Positions 34,250 to 47,400 of a DNA stretch of 64,000 nucleotides are shown one piece after another. The notes beneath the pieces are model-generated. The model did no database searches. It was not told the DNA's origin and worked only from the letters and a program-made list of their open reading frames with translations. The position numbers and the translations under genes were made by a program. Numbering within the stretch: the first letter of the stretch is position 1; every line of letters starts with the position of its first letter. Origin of the DNA: Myrica gale (Eukaryota; Streptophyta; Magnoliopsida; Fagales; Myricaceae); the NCBI GenBank assembly GCA_963930655.1, contig OZ005616.1, positions 13,048,001-13,112,000 on the forward strand. Reading direction: 5' to 3'.

Positions 34250-35049
34250 ATGCTTGGTTGGCTGATTGCATGGAGTTGGGATCCAGAGTTGTGTGGGATG
34301 TTCATTTTGAAAGAATGATCAATGATTGAGAGATGGAGGATTTTTCGGCATTTTATTCCTTACTCTATTCGATGAGTAGGAGGAAAGGGGGTGAGGATAA
34401 ATTGCTATGGATGGGTTCAAAGGGCGGTGTCTTCTCTGTTAAGTCGATGTATGACTTGCTTATGGAGGGCTCTAGTGATGATTTTCCTTGGTGACAGGGT
34501 TGGAGGAATTTGGTTCCCCTAGACTTGCTTTCTTTGCTTGGGAAACTCACAGGAAAATTTTGATCATTGAAAACTTAAGGAGGAGGGGAGTTTGCTTGAC
34601 GAAGTGGTGCTATTTGTGTAAGAATGAAGGAGAAACGGTTGATCGTATCCTTATTCATGGTTCGATGGCTAGAGGATTGTGGGTGCATGTGTGCTGGGCA
34701 TTCTTAATTATGATTGGGTTATGCCTAGGAAGGTGGTGGATGTTTTATATTGTTGGAGTGAAGTTTGAGGATCCAATCGCCTTGGCCATTTAGAAGATGA
34801 TCCCTGCTTGCATATGGTGGAATTTGTGAAGGAAAAGAATGAGAGATGTTTTGAGGACAGAGCTTTGCCTTTGGCTAGTTTGGGATTCTATGTTGCATAC
34901 TCTTTTTATGTGGGCTAATTCGGTTTTAGGGTCTCCTTTCGAGGGTTATCCGGATTTTCTAAGTTTTTTAGCTTGTATGTGCTAAGTGTTGTCATTATAA
35001 TCTCTTGTAGTGTCAACTCTCTTCAAGTTTAACTTATAAAAAAAAAAAT
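34250..35049 (+). mobile_element. 5'-truncated LINE, ORF2 tail
   Basis: The plus strand carries the zf-RVT end of a LINE ORF2: LGSRVVWDVHFERMIND, then RKILIIENLRRRGVCLTKWC with YLCKNEGETVDRILIHG, then the terminal tail, ending in a poly-A run at 35039-35049. Only the last 0.8 kb of the element is present, and it contains stops and shifts. I could not identify a target duplication. Confidence 0.8.
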
Positions 35050-36300
35050 CAATCAGCTCATTTGAAGAGGGGCACGCATCATTGACAATGTATCTAAAAG
35101 CCATATTTTGGTAAAATGTTTCTCTTTTTGGTTGATTTGCGACCATGGCAATAATCATCAATTCCTTTTGGGTGTGCGGAGAAGAGAAGTATTAGGTACT
35201 TCAAACAAGGCATTATTCACCGCCCATAGCATTATGTTTCCAGGGAAATTTGCTTTTTCTAATTATGTTTGTACTTATCAACCCTTGGATTTCTTTTTCT
35301 TTTACAGTACTCCATCATTTATAGGTTCATTTCATGAGTTGGGAGAGCTTTTGTGAGAATATTATTTTTCTCATCAAAATCTTTTATGTTCTATGCCAAA
35401 AAGTAGGAAGATCATAACAGACTTGTTTCTCTATTTTATTTTTAGAAGTTCTAATTTTTTGTTGAATGGTTGTATTGACTGACAGTACTACGCCTATTCT
35501 ATCAAGTCAAGTCAGAAATCTCCTTCCAAGATTTGACCATGTCAAACCTAATGTTTATAAGCAGCCGATAGAGTATATGAACAATAAATCCTAGAATATT
35601 CCAAACAATAAGTCCCTTATAAAGCATGAGCATGAGAGGGTACATAATTAGGATTTATATAATATATACATCCTAATTATGTACATATGGAGAATCCTCT
35701 ATTCTCCAAATCCCAAAAGCTAAGAGCCTGAATGCTTATGTATGGAAACTAAAAATCTCTCAAATACTCTCAAGAACAGAACATAAACCAGAGGCTGGCG
35801 TCTAAAGAAATCGCTTGGAAACCTTTATTAATATTGCAGACATGCCTACAGATCTAAAATTAACACAACTACGTACCCCTCAGAAGATAGTTCACCGACA
35901 ACCTTCCAGGTGTAAATATTTTGCACGCCCTCCTTCATACATCCCCTAAAGATATATATAACGCGTCTCACATGCAGCAGAAATTAAACGTTGTTAATTA
36001 GAGCATGCATCATGCTTTGGAAGTTGCAGTCTACAAAAAAGTTGCAGCGTTACAGGAGAGAATTACAATCTTGATGCCAAATAGCTAGTATAAAAATTTA
36101 TAGATACTGTCGAGAGAAGAGCATATATGAAAATGAAAGTAACCTTTATTACAGAAACTGTTCAAAGGGAACGCAATCGACCATGACAACGCGGCAACGC
36201 CTAACCCTACTAGTTTCTAATTAAGCACAAAGGAAAATAAAGTAAGCTGTAGAACGCAGGAAAACGCCTGCGGTCTTTTATTCACTATATGTTAATGGAG
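35050..36300. other. Intergenic stretch without recognised features
   Basis: Small ORFs only, for example 35108-35356, without domains. There are AT-rich palindromic bits near 35640-35690. I see nothing that supports a gene. Confidence 0.5.
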
Positions 36301-36430
36301 TACTACTTTTAGAGAAATGGTGAATGTGCCCAAAGAGGTAACGCATCATCATCTCCGCTAGTTTCTTCTACATTTGTTTGGTTATTAGATGACTCGTCAG
36401 AAGCTTCAGGTTGTCGCAACAGCTGCGAAA
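36301..36430 (-). other. Possible extra terminal exon downstream of the AHP copy
   Basis: On the minus strand an acceptor-like CAG near 36423 is followed by an open frame reading LLRQPEASDESSNNQTNVEE and then an acidic stretch that ends in a stop near 36314. It could be an alternative last exon of the AHP gene or a remnant of another gene. It lacks a domain. Confidence 0.3.
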
Positions 36431-36457
36431 TGAGTAGAAAACAATTGAACCGTTCCT

Positions 36458-37901
36458 TCATGACGTTGGGGGATTAGATGTTCCAGCGATTCTAGCTTGA
36501 TGTGTCATCTGCAAAATGGACATGGCTATTACTTAAACCAAAAATTGACCAATATTTTTGTGTATATTTTCAAGGAGAGAGAGTATACCTCAAAATAAGC
36601 CTTAAGTTTACTCGTTAGGTTTGTTGTACTCTTCTTTCATTCTGTCCACAGCAGTACCCCTACATCTGCACAAATAAGTAATTGCATCTTCAAGAGTATT
36701 AATGTCTCTCTAAGACGATATAATTGACATAATTATATCCAGCTAGCATGAAGAAAAAGTTATAAACGCATGCATTACTCTTCCATGTCATTTTTGCTGA
36801 AACATTGAATTGCTTTGTTGATGTCTTTCATGACCTTATTAGCACCAACGCTGCAAAACAACAATAGAAGGAAGCAAAAGTAGTGAGGTTCCACGTCCTA
36901 TGATGATATGCATGCATGGGCCAAGCACTGTAAGGCTTGTAAGGAATTAATTACGTAGCACTGGTGCCTTTGAGTAGATGAAGGTGAAAGTCCAGTTTAG
37001 TGCGATCCAAGACGGCTCCCTCATCCCTACATAGACATGTATAACGTCGCATCTCACTGTTTAGTCTTTTTTTTTTAACCAAAAAGGGCAAAGTGGTTTT
37101 AGAAGAAATTGTATCCAAAGAATTCCTCATTATTATTGTGGTCATTTATGTTGGAATATTTTGGTCAAATATTGTAAATTTGCTCCCAATTTTTTTTTTT
37201 TTGGTTAATTTGTGTGTGCTATACTCACAGTCCTTGGTCTATTTTGGAGATCACCGCAGGTGAATCATCAAAAAATATTGTGAGAACATCCTCGACAAAG
37301 TTGGGATTTTCACTATCCTGTAGTTGATCCAACTCAATCAATTTGCTGTATTCGAGGATTTCCTACATTAAAAAGCATCCGATTGTTTAGCATGAAAATT
37401 ACAATTAGAAGCTGTGGATACAAAAGGAAAGGCATAAATTCAAGCTGCTCTATATATAGCAGTAGCTCAGAAGCATTTGGATATATATATATATAGAAAT
37501 AGACAACCGTAGCCGTCTCAATAAAGAAGGGAGGCAAAATATATATCCTCCAGAAGCATGCATGAGCTGTTCACTAAGAATTCGCTGCAATAACGTCGCG
37601 CATCCGACGATGAAAACTACTATATCCTCTAATTTGGACAACTTTTCCATAACATTTGGATGTTTGCGATTGAAAAGTTGACGGATTTTTTCACAGAAAT
37701 AAATATTGGGTGCAAAATTGGAACTTCGCCAATAATTGATTTAGGTGGAATTTTAGCTAGATCTATGTGTCTTTGGCCAAAACAATAACAAATATATATA
37801 CGTTGAGTAGAGCATATACAGAGATCAAAACCTCATCTATCAGGGATTGCCTCATGGTGGCAATATTAATTTTGTTGTCGAAGGGCATGATTAATATCCA
37901 T
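36458..37901 (-). pseudogene. AHP: AHP-type histidine phosphotransfer gene with a frameshift
   Basis: AHPs carry phosphate from sensor histidine kinases to response regulators in cytokinin-type signalling, moving between cytosol and nucleus. Exons on the minus strand are 37832-37901 (MRQSLIDE), 37229-37362 (LDQLQDSENPNFVEDVLTIF), 36955-37026 (phosphoacceptor region FHLHLLKGTSAT), 36779-36850 (VGANKVMKDINKA), 36589-36665 and 36458-36508. Splice phases join correctly and the active-site His is kept in HLLKG, with TSAT in place of the usual SSSS. One extra base in an A-run of the fifth exon (near 36615) ends the frame at a TAA (36608-36610) before the usual KLKAYFE helix. The first ATG (37901, MDINHALRQQ) also looks one base out of frame with the exon; a second ATG at 37888 is in frame. 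Closest by eye to the AHP4 group. Probably a recent pseudogene, unless the extra base is a sequencing error. Confidence 0.75.
37475..37496. repeat. Short AT microsatellite in the first AHP intron
   Basis: ATATATATATATAT-type run within the AHP intron. No function is inferred. Confidence 0.7.
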
Positions 37902-38160
37902 TTTCACAAAAAACACAGATCAAAACAATATAGGTACTACTAGATGATCAGAACCAAACGAAGGCTTGGATATTGCAAAGATGGGAAGCAGCTTCTAGAT
38001 TATATATAGGTAGTACTAGATGATCTTCTTGCTGAATCCTCTCTTCTTTTATCTTTTTCTCCTTTTTTTTCCTTCTCTCTCTCTCTCTAAGTCTCACGGA
38101 AATAGCCTTTGCCGTAGTGAGCCTCCTCCCTTAAATATGGCCTCCATATTTTGTCTTTTT

Positions 38161-39850
38161 TTTATATATAAGTAAGATCTGTATTATTAAGAAAAAAGGC
38201 GATAACAGTACAAAGATTGTACGGATATTACTCAGAACATACAAACAAAAAAAGCTAAGGAAATCAAAATAGTCAAGAAAACGCCCCCCCCCCCAATACA
38301 GAAGAAGCCCAGAAAAAAGAGATTGAAACACATCACTCTGCAGACGCCTTAGGGATCGAGTGGAATCCTCAAAATATCTTTTATTCCACTCCCTCCAAAG
38401 ACACCACCAGATACACCCCGGAAGCATCCTCCAAATCACCTTTGCAAAAGGGTCCGCAAACTTCCGATCCCAACAAGAAAGACTGCATTGGTGCCGCCTG
38501 GGCCGGGCTCGACGAAAGGCCCACTACCCACGCCGACAAGACCTCCGCCGAGCCACCCAGACCTCCCTCGGCAAGAGTCGATCCAATTACACACAGCCCA
38601 GGCGAGCCAGACTCTTCGTCGATCTCCAAGGCAGGCACTAGGTCCAGCGAGTGAACTGGGTCAAACTCGACGAAAGGCCTACTACCCACCAAAATCGTGT
38701 CCACCCCCTTTTGCCCCAGGCCAGGGCCCGATTCCATCGCAAGCGACCCACCAATGTGGATAGGTGCACAATGGGCCTCCTTTGTCGGATGTTGGGCCTC
38801 CAGTTTAAACCCACACACCTTGCAATTGAAGCCAAAATTGGGCGCCAGGGAGGGCTCCAAATCCCACCTCCTATATTTCACCGGTCCCATAATACCCTCC
38901 AACTCAACTTGCATGCGCATTAAATGAGTCCACAATTCGCTGACATAATGAGCCGCCAATGCAGAATCCTTAACGAGATTACAATGGGGAAACACAACAC
39001 CCGCATCACACTCTGCAGGCGGCACCAAAGCAATCCCATTCGAAGTCTGCTTTTGCATACCAACCACGCCAACACTGGAATTTCGAAACTCTCTCTTCCC
39101 TTCCGGCTGCTTCTCCGGCACGACAGACCGTGTCATATCGGCAAAGGAGACACATTTCCTTACCGTAGAAGCCACAATCCCCATTTTTTGTGTCGAAGCT
39201 CGCCAATAGCCAAAATTATCTCTTCGCAAGTCAGAACGAAAGACTGCCACCCAGCACTTGACTTTCCCTTCAGAATCATCACCACCCCACGACGACGTCG
39301 CTCCCCGAATTCTGCAAGAGCAATGTATCGCCCTCCCTTATTCAAGCATTTTTGGGCAAGAAACGCACGCGAGGACTCGTTGAATTTCTTCGAAAAATCA
39401 CCATAATCCTTAGACGCCACAAGTTTCCCAAACAAATTCGCCAACCAAATCATCCCAAATCTACCAATGCGAATAAAACTCTGTGATTTCCTATCCTGTT
39501 CAGATAACGTAACAATACCAGACACACTCACAGAGAACTGAAATGTCTTAGATTCAACCACCAAACTATGAAAGAAAGCCATGTTTGATCCTACCAACCA
39601 GAGCCCTTAGACAAATTCATCCACTGATCATACAGCAGGAAGAAAGTCTTTACCAGCTAACTTACTAGCATTCATACATTTGTGCAGTAGCTCCTTTACT
39701 AGAGGAGAGAGAGAGAGGGTTTCATATCCAGAGTTACAGCTTCCAAGTTGTCACCCACTAGCAAGTAATTGTCTGCATGGAGCAAGGTCACACCCTTTTC
39801 CTGACTATCTTCACAAGAATAGGGAGAATTCCGGTATTAAGCATCTCCTT
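38161..39850 (-). mobile_element. LINE with large internal deletion, complete ends
   Basis: An exact 16-bp direct repeat, CATATTTTGTCTTTTT, flanks it (38145-38160, 39851-39866), and a T-run at the left marks the 3' poly-A end. Read on the minus strand it has a 5' untranslated region (about 39850-39583), ORF1 (39597-38450; FNESSRAFLAQKCLN, LAEFGERRRRG, then a Gly/Pro/Ser-rich linker with CKVCGFKLEAQ) and, directly joined near 38450, the last part of ORF2 (FAKVIWRMLPGCIWWCLWRE). The endonuclease, reverse transcriptase and most of zf-RVT are missing. The 5' region being present makes this a deleted but otherwise full-ended copy. Confidence 0.87.
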
Positions 39851-39866
39851 CATATTTTGTCTTTTT

Positions 39867-41454
39867 CATGCCATCAGTGCCCAATTCCCTAGGGGTAGCC
39901 TATTTTTGAAAGACTTACGATCATTAACACAAAGTTAACAAGTAAAAGAAATTGTTGGATTGGTTAGTGAGTGCATGGGAAGAGTGTTAGTGAAAAGTGG
40001 TAAAATGGGGAGATTTTGTCTCCCAAGAGACATTATGACATAGATATGGCCGGCCATGGGTAATTGGGGGTTGGGTTGGGTTGCTAAGTGGGCCTCCAAG
40101 GCCTTGTAGGGTTCGGCCCATCAACTATCCTAGGCCCAAGCCCAATGCTCTCTAGGTCCAATACAATTAAATATTTAAATAAAGTTAAAAAAATGTAACA
40201 ATTAAGCATATTTAATCAAGCAAATGGAATAATTAAAAAGAATCACAATAATAAAAGAATAGAAATTATTAAAGCATAGAGGTGAAAAATCAAATATTAG
40301 CCACAAGGAAATAGCATAGTGAATTTTAGATATAAGCAAGAAAATTAATCAATTCAAATTCAAAAAGCTAGGAGAATTAATCAAGTCAATTGCAATTAGT
40401 TAAAAGAGAAATACTAATATTAATTCAAGGATCAAAATCAAAGGGAATAATCACATGCTTAAATAACAAGCAAATAATTAAATTTGTAAATACTAAGTAA
40501 TGCACTAAAAACATGAATTTAGCTCAAAGAAAAAAAAATATTAAAAGGAAATTATCAAACTAAACTACTAGAAACATTAAAAGAAAATGTTTTTCATTAG
40601 GATCATAAAAGAAGTTCAAAAGGGAGGGGTGTCACATGTATTTGTTATAGTTCAATGTGTGGAGGCTATGGTACACCACACGAACACGCATATGAGTCAC
40701 ACTTTGGCACTTGGCATTAGAACTAAGATATGAGCTGTAGTTTTATGATCTTTTGATCAGATGGTCAGATCTTAATAATTTCATATTCGGTGAAGATCCA
40801 ACGGTTGATTTAACTAATTATTTAAGTCAGGACGGAGCTGACTAAATCGTAGTTAATTAACATGTTAACGATTTAAATGAATCGTGAATCATGTTGTTAG
40901 CACTTTAGAACACTTAATTAATTGCTGAATTTCAAAATCTAGGTTACATTGTATACTGAACAAACTTCAATTAAGCATGCGCACAAATTGGAGGGCAAAT
41001 ATCGTTTAAGGAAAGCAACGTTGTTGTGCCTTAAGAGCAATTTCTATTCTTCTTCAACTTTTCTTCAACATCTTATCGCACTGCTTATATCATCGTCCAT
41101 CTACAAGTGGATTTATCATGGAAGTGCGAGAAGCAATTCTGCAAGATTGCTTCCATGTATAGACGGGTCGAGAATGCTTAACTTCCATCTGTGCACTTCT
41201 TGTATTGGCCGAGTAAACTGGACACCACACGGGGAAAGCCCATATGTGTTGTATCCTTGAGCCTGGTATGAGCTCGTATGGTACATGAAATGGCATCCAA
41301 ACATATTAAGAGTTTGTAGAGGAGTACGTGCAAACTCTTTTGCAGGATAGTTGTTCCATGGCCAGGAAATCTGAAGAAACATAGCTTCATGGATAACATA
41401 TACATATACAACTACCTTTGGGAAAAATATCGAACAAGGGGACTAGAAGGACAA
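39867..41454. other. Intergenic DNA and HCF173 3' flank
   Basis: AT-rich non-coding DNA to about 40950. 40950-41454 lies just downstream of the HCF173 stop and probably contains its 3' untranslated region. The small ORFs there show no domain. Confidence 0.5.
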
Positions 41455-44400
41455 TCAAGTGTTCTTTTCTAAAACGGACAGTGCTGGTGCCAAATAGTTA
41501 TTTGCTTTGTCGGGCAAATGCGCTACCTGCACCGAGGATCAAATACAGCCTTAGCTTTTAGCACCATAAAAAGCATCAAGAAAATGATTTTATGTTGATT
41601 CTCACTCACCAATTCATAGAGCTCTCTCCCTTGCTCAGCAACATATTCATAACATACCTGGACATGTTTAAAAAATCCCCTTAGACATGTCCAAACTTGA
41701 AATAACCCCCAAAAAAAATAGGGATGGATACCCACATCAAAGCTCTTGTTTCTTGCAGTTGAATCGTGTAGTGCCTTCACGCAGATGTCAGCCACGTCAG
41801 CACAGCTGATGCCCTAGATTAAGAGAAAGCCTTTAGTAGTGGATGTAGTATCGGTTATGGGTGACTTTATGACTCGGGACCATTACTCTCACCTGAGAGA
41901 TTCTGTTTCCTTGATCAAATATGAGTGCACGTTGACCACCGGGTTCCTCCTGCAAGAGCCAAACTCTACTAGTGGTTACAGGTTCTGTAGTTGAATTCAA
42001 ACAATAGCTAGGTAAATCTTCCTGCTGCTAAAGCAAAATGTCATCAATCCTATATGTCGAAACGCGAAATTTACAATTGAGAATCGTAAAAACAAAAGCA
42101 CAAACATAGTGACCTGCTCCCCTTATAGACTTGTTTAGAACTTCCCCCACAACCCTTCTAGTGTGTATAGATGGATTCTCCATTTAATAATACATATTTA
42201 GAAGTAACAGGGGATATATATATGTTGTTGGCATGTTCCTAAATGCAAAAATAACTTAAAATGGAATATATGTCCCCATGGAATGAGAAACAGCACCACT
42301 AGAACACATATTTGGGCATTGCCATACTAAAGTACTCATCAACTTGTACTTACAATTTCCACATGCCTAATATGTTGCTACTCTGCAAAAGCAATGTCAA
42401 TTGTCTGATGCTAAAAATTCCGAGGAAGTCAACCCTCTGTTTCGCCTGTATAAAGTTTGTAAAGATACAACATACCACCACTCTCTCCAGAATGAAAAGA
42501 TTACAAATAAGCTTATATATGTTAAATGGCTTCTAAAAGATAGCTAACAAAACGATCTGAATCTTGGGTAAGACATTTTAGCAGTTTACCTTTAGGGGAC
42601 CAGGACGAATAATTGTGTATCCAAGGCCCGATCTTCTTAATGAATCTTCCCCAGCCTGGATAATTGTTTATGATACTCGGGGTTAATCATGTGAGCAAAA
42701 GTTGAAAAAAAAATCTATGAAGATAGCCAAAAGACCAAAAGAGAAGAATGGACAAACCCTCTTAGCTTTAAGAACCTGCTCCCTTCTGGTAGGCTCTATT
42801 CCTAATCCTGTACATGAAACTAAGATAAAGTCTGTTTCTTGCCCAGTCTGCAATACAGCAATTTTCATACTCATAAACAGCTGACTGAAAATATCTGCAA
42901 GTCCTAGTTACCAAATGAAGCGAACATAGAAATTTATGTATCCTATCCATTCTAAAGTTACTAATACATCTTTTACACTGCTCCTCTTGCATCATTGACA
43001 ACAACTTTTCCCTTATTACGAACATAATTTAAGTGCCTTACAGTGCGAAGAATTTTTTTTTAAAAAAAAACAATTAGAATTGTGATTACATAGTTGACAT
43101 ATGTGACTGTAGATTTTAGGGTTTTAGAGAGAAGTGTAATTAGAGAAGAAAAATGGTCGCTAGAATCACACGTCTACCCTATTTCTTTTGCGATATATAC
43201 ATTGGAAACATAATAAAGCAGCGCAATCATGCCATTTAAAGTTCCTCTCAAGCTGAAGATATATCCTATAAGACCACCATAGAACAATAAAACTGAAGCC
43301 TACTATAATATAAGGACTTAATGAACATGTTTACAAACTGCTTTCTGCCACGAAGCGCTAGCCACATCTACGCTCTAACTTAATAGTACTAGTCAAGGCT
43401 GCTTTAGAAGTTCTTTGGAGTCATTATAAGGTCTAGTAACCACTATGGGACTTGACTATTAAACCACTCAATTCTCATTCCTTCTCCTTTCAAAGGTATA
43501 TATATATATACTCATCTCCCCAATTTAAAAACCTTGATGTTCTCGTCAAAGCCTGTCATGCCCACATGGTCGTTATTTGGGCATATTCTTGTTTCCATTT
43601 ACCAAACGTAGCATCAGTCTCTTTCTAAGAACCAAAACCAGAAGTTATCAACAATTTCAAGTCATGGATTTTCAACAGCAGCTAAACTTTGCCATCTATG
43701 CTTCAAGTCATTATAAGAGGTGAAAGGCTTTCATAGCAATTTCTAAACTTTCAGTGTTATTCTCCATTCTTAAGGCATAAAACATATTGACTTTCCATTA
43801 TGCAAGATCCATAATCGTAGAACAGAGAGAGAGTCCTATAAGAAAATGATAAATAGAAAAGAGGAATGTTGTTTGTAGAACCCTTAGAGTAGGACGCTAT
43901 ATCCGAAAATGTTAATATAGCTGAAAAGGGTGGAAATGCACACGTATACCTTTGTTATTATTTCAATGGAGGGTCAATGTCATGACATGCATCAAGGAGA
44001 ACTAAAAGTCACATTATGCAAGAAACGCACATAAAAAACAGATGGAAGCACCTACAGGCAAGGCTTTTATATATTCCAGTATAAGCTTAAAGCTTCTCAG
44101 GTCTTGGTTTGTTCTTGTAGGTCCTTCAACAGGTCTCTGAAACCAGAAAAATAACTTCAATCAATCTTGTGAATAAAAAATACAATTCCATCAATTGGCA
44201 TAAGATAATATGCATATGACTGGTAAGGACTGTGCAGAGATGGACCACTCATTCTACAGCAGAAGAGGTATAGTGACATATAGATATATATGGCTAAAGT
44301 TGAGGTTGCCTTGTTCTCCATTGGGTAAATATGGTGACAGCACTCTATGACTGGTTCAATTGACGGCTATTGAGGATGACAGAAAAGAAAATCCACATTT

Positions 44401-47400
44401 CCTGCTGCCATTATCATCAGAGAAGAGAAAGCATCACCATAAAGAAGCATAGAATATATGCTGACGCCAGGAAAACAATCTACCCATCAAGAAGATATCA
44501 AGAATCACCAGGCCTTATTTATAGAATACCTTATCTGATCCTAGAGGGATGCGGGAGCCCTAACCCTGATTCAGACAAAAACTGAAAATTGAAGGGGTAA
44601 TTATGGAGCTTGTCTACCCCATCATGGCAAAGGAAGATACGAATTGTGTAGATTTTGATTCTGGTGGTTTTTCCAGTGTATGCTGAATCGCATCGGGCTT
44701 ACATTGAGTTGATCAAAACTATATACAGGAAGCTCTAATTACGATAACCCTTTTGAAGTATTCTACAAATATGGCCAACACATTTTCAACTCAAGACAGA
44801 TGATATCAAAGCCAGGTCAGTAGCTCAGGAGTACCCTTGAACAATGTCGGCTGTCTGATAAGGGCATTGGGTATAGGCAAGGTTCTAGCATCCAATTAGA
44901 GAGAAAGATGACAATAAGGAATCCTAAACAGAATACAGATAGCTCACGATTGTCCAAATTACATGAGTAGATGGAAGTAAGAAACCAAGGACAGAGAAGG
45001 AGAAAAAGAAAGAAAAAATAAAACATGTGGCATCAATAAAGTTAAAAGGAAGCAATAACTGAAAATTTCTAAGTTACTAGAGAAGGTTCCTTCCTATCTA
45101 CTGAAAGCAATAACATATTTTTAAGAAGGAATGACCATTTAAAGTTGAACATGGCAAAAGGATATTTGCAAGGCCAAAACGACGAGAAATCGAACCATGA
45201 AAAGAGATTATGTTAAAAACTCTTGTTCGTATGAACTGTGTACCTAGATTGGGAAGAGTTTTGTAAATAATGCACATAGATAGGCATGGGCTGATGATTA
45301 TAATAAACTTTCTCAAGTTATTTTGTCAGGCAGGCTTTATCTCTACATGTACTGCAAAATTCACTATTCTAAAATGAATTACCCGCAGATCAAGTGACGA
45401 TGGTAAGAGAATGGACTCAACAAGCATGCCTAAGTTATTTTCCCACAACAGTGTTGATAGTGCAAGTACAAAGTTCTTGCCTGGATGTAAAAAGAAATAA
45501 TCTGAATGGAATGCAACAAAGCATAACCAGATCCAATCCCAAGGGATCAGTCAGAGAATCAACAAAACCTGTCTTCTAGGCTCAAATCGAATGGTCAATG
45601 TATGTACAAGAAATGGGTCTAATAGTGGATCATCAGGTTTCACCGGGCGGAAGGAGGAAAATGGTACTCTCACCTGCCAATACATGGAGAGATGGGGTAA
45701 ACATATCAGGATTTTTCAAAATGCTATAAACAAATCAGGAGAGAGTTTGGTGCCTTGAGAAAATAAAAAACTTGATTAAATGAAAAACAAGGAGCTCCTT
45801 ACCCTACAGAATCCTACTTTTGTACTAAATCTTGCAAAATACAATTTGCTTTGACTCAAATCTGCTAAAGGTCCAGCTTCAAGAATTAAAATATAAGATC
45901 TTCCATTTCCACCAACAGAGAGAACAAGGCCCTCATACCTACACATAACAATTTTGGTCGTAAAAGCAGGAAAAGCCTTATAGAGTCAGAGGTATAGATT
46001 AGTCAATAACTGGTAGCCACCATCCACTGAGATTGCAGGTATGACATACCTGTCAAGAGTACGACCCAAAGGAAGTGAAAGCTTTGTTGACAGTTCAACA
46101 TACCCTCCTCTGGTGAAAACATATCCTACAGCAAAGAAACAAAAGCAAAAAAGATAAAGAGAGAACAATCCCCTTTCGTAACTAGCAAATCTAGAAAAAG
46201 TTTGAGGAACAATGAGAGCACCCAGGAGCCTCTCTCACTAGAAAGAAAGAAAAAAAATACCATATTTCAGTTCAAAATTTCCTAGACTGAAGAGTTATCC
46301 TGTTTCACATAATGTCTTCCATGTTTACCTGAGAATACAGCTTCTCCAGTCTCAGTGTACTCAAATTTAGCATCCATTCCTCCATCATACTTAGAAGCGA
46401 CTACATCTTGGAAGTATGTGCCACGACAAATGTCCCACCCATCTAACGAATCGGCAGATTTAAACTTTGCAAGCAGAAGCTTGCTTTTGCTACTTTTTCC
46501 TGCTCGTAGTTGTGCTAGTTTATTGTTGTAGTCCTGCAATTGGTATTAGACACCAACATTGAAATTTCATAATGGTAAGTCCAGTATTATATAAAACCTG
46601 AACAGACTGGTCATAGTACACATGACCACAGACACAATGCAAACAATTGATGTATCTAAGACTACAGGTAGACCAGTTTCCGACATAAGGCATCATGATG
46701 GACATGTACTAAAATACTGTGCCTTATAGTTTGTGTACACACCCCATATCTGGAGCAAAACCCTACAAAGTTGGAAAACTCTAGAAAAACTACCCTTGTA
46801 TGAGTCATGCAGAATATCCATAGATGTAATACAGAAAAATGCAGGATGAGGCCTAACCTGAAATGCCTTGGTGAGGTTATAAACACCTCGGTTATCCACC
46901 CTGAATAGATCCCCTGTGATGGCAGAACGAGCAGTAGCACAGTATATTATTTTGTTGCAACCTTCCACTGCAGCCTTGAGTGTGACAGGATCACCGACAT
47001 CTCCAATTACTACCTCTACTGACCTTGGAAGCATGTTCACCACTTCCTCATCCGACTTCCTCACTAAAGCCTGATGATCATGAATAAAACAGCAAAAAAC
47101 AATGGATGCCTTGTGATAAGGTTACGAGGAATTAGGTATCCAAGACACTTTTCTACTGCAACAAGCAAGAACACTTTTTGCAACTAAACATGGTTACACG
47201 CTATGTTCACTACATCGAATTGGAACCTAAGAATGCAGATCACCAGATCAGAGTTCAATGTATGGTAAGTCTATGACATACACACTAAGAGACTGATGAA
47301 AGCTTAGAACACATCAACAATTTCAAATTAAGTATCTCCGTTAAACAAGTTCATTCTCTACTTTGTCAAGTCAAACAATATCAACAAAGAGAAAAATGGC

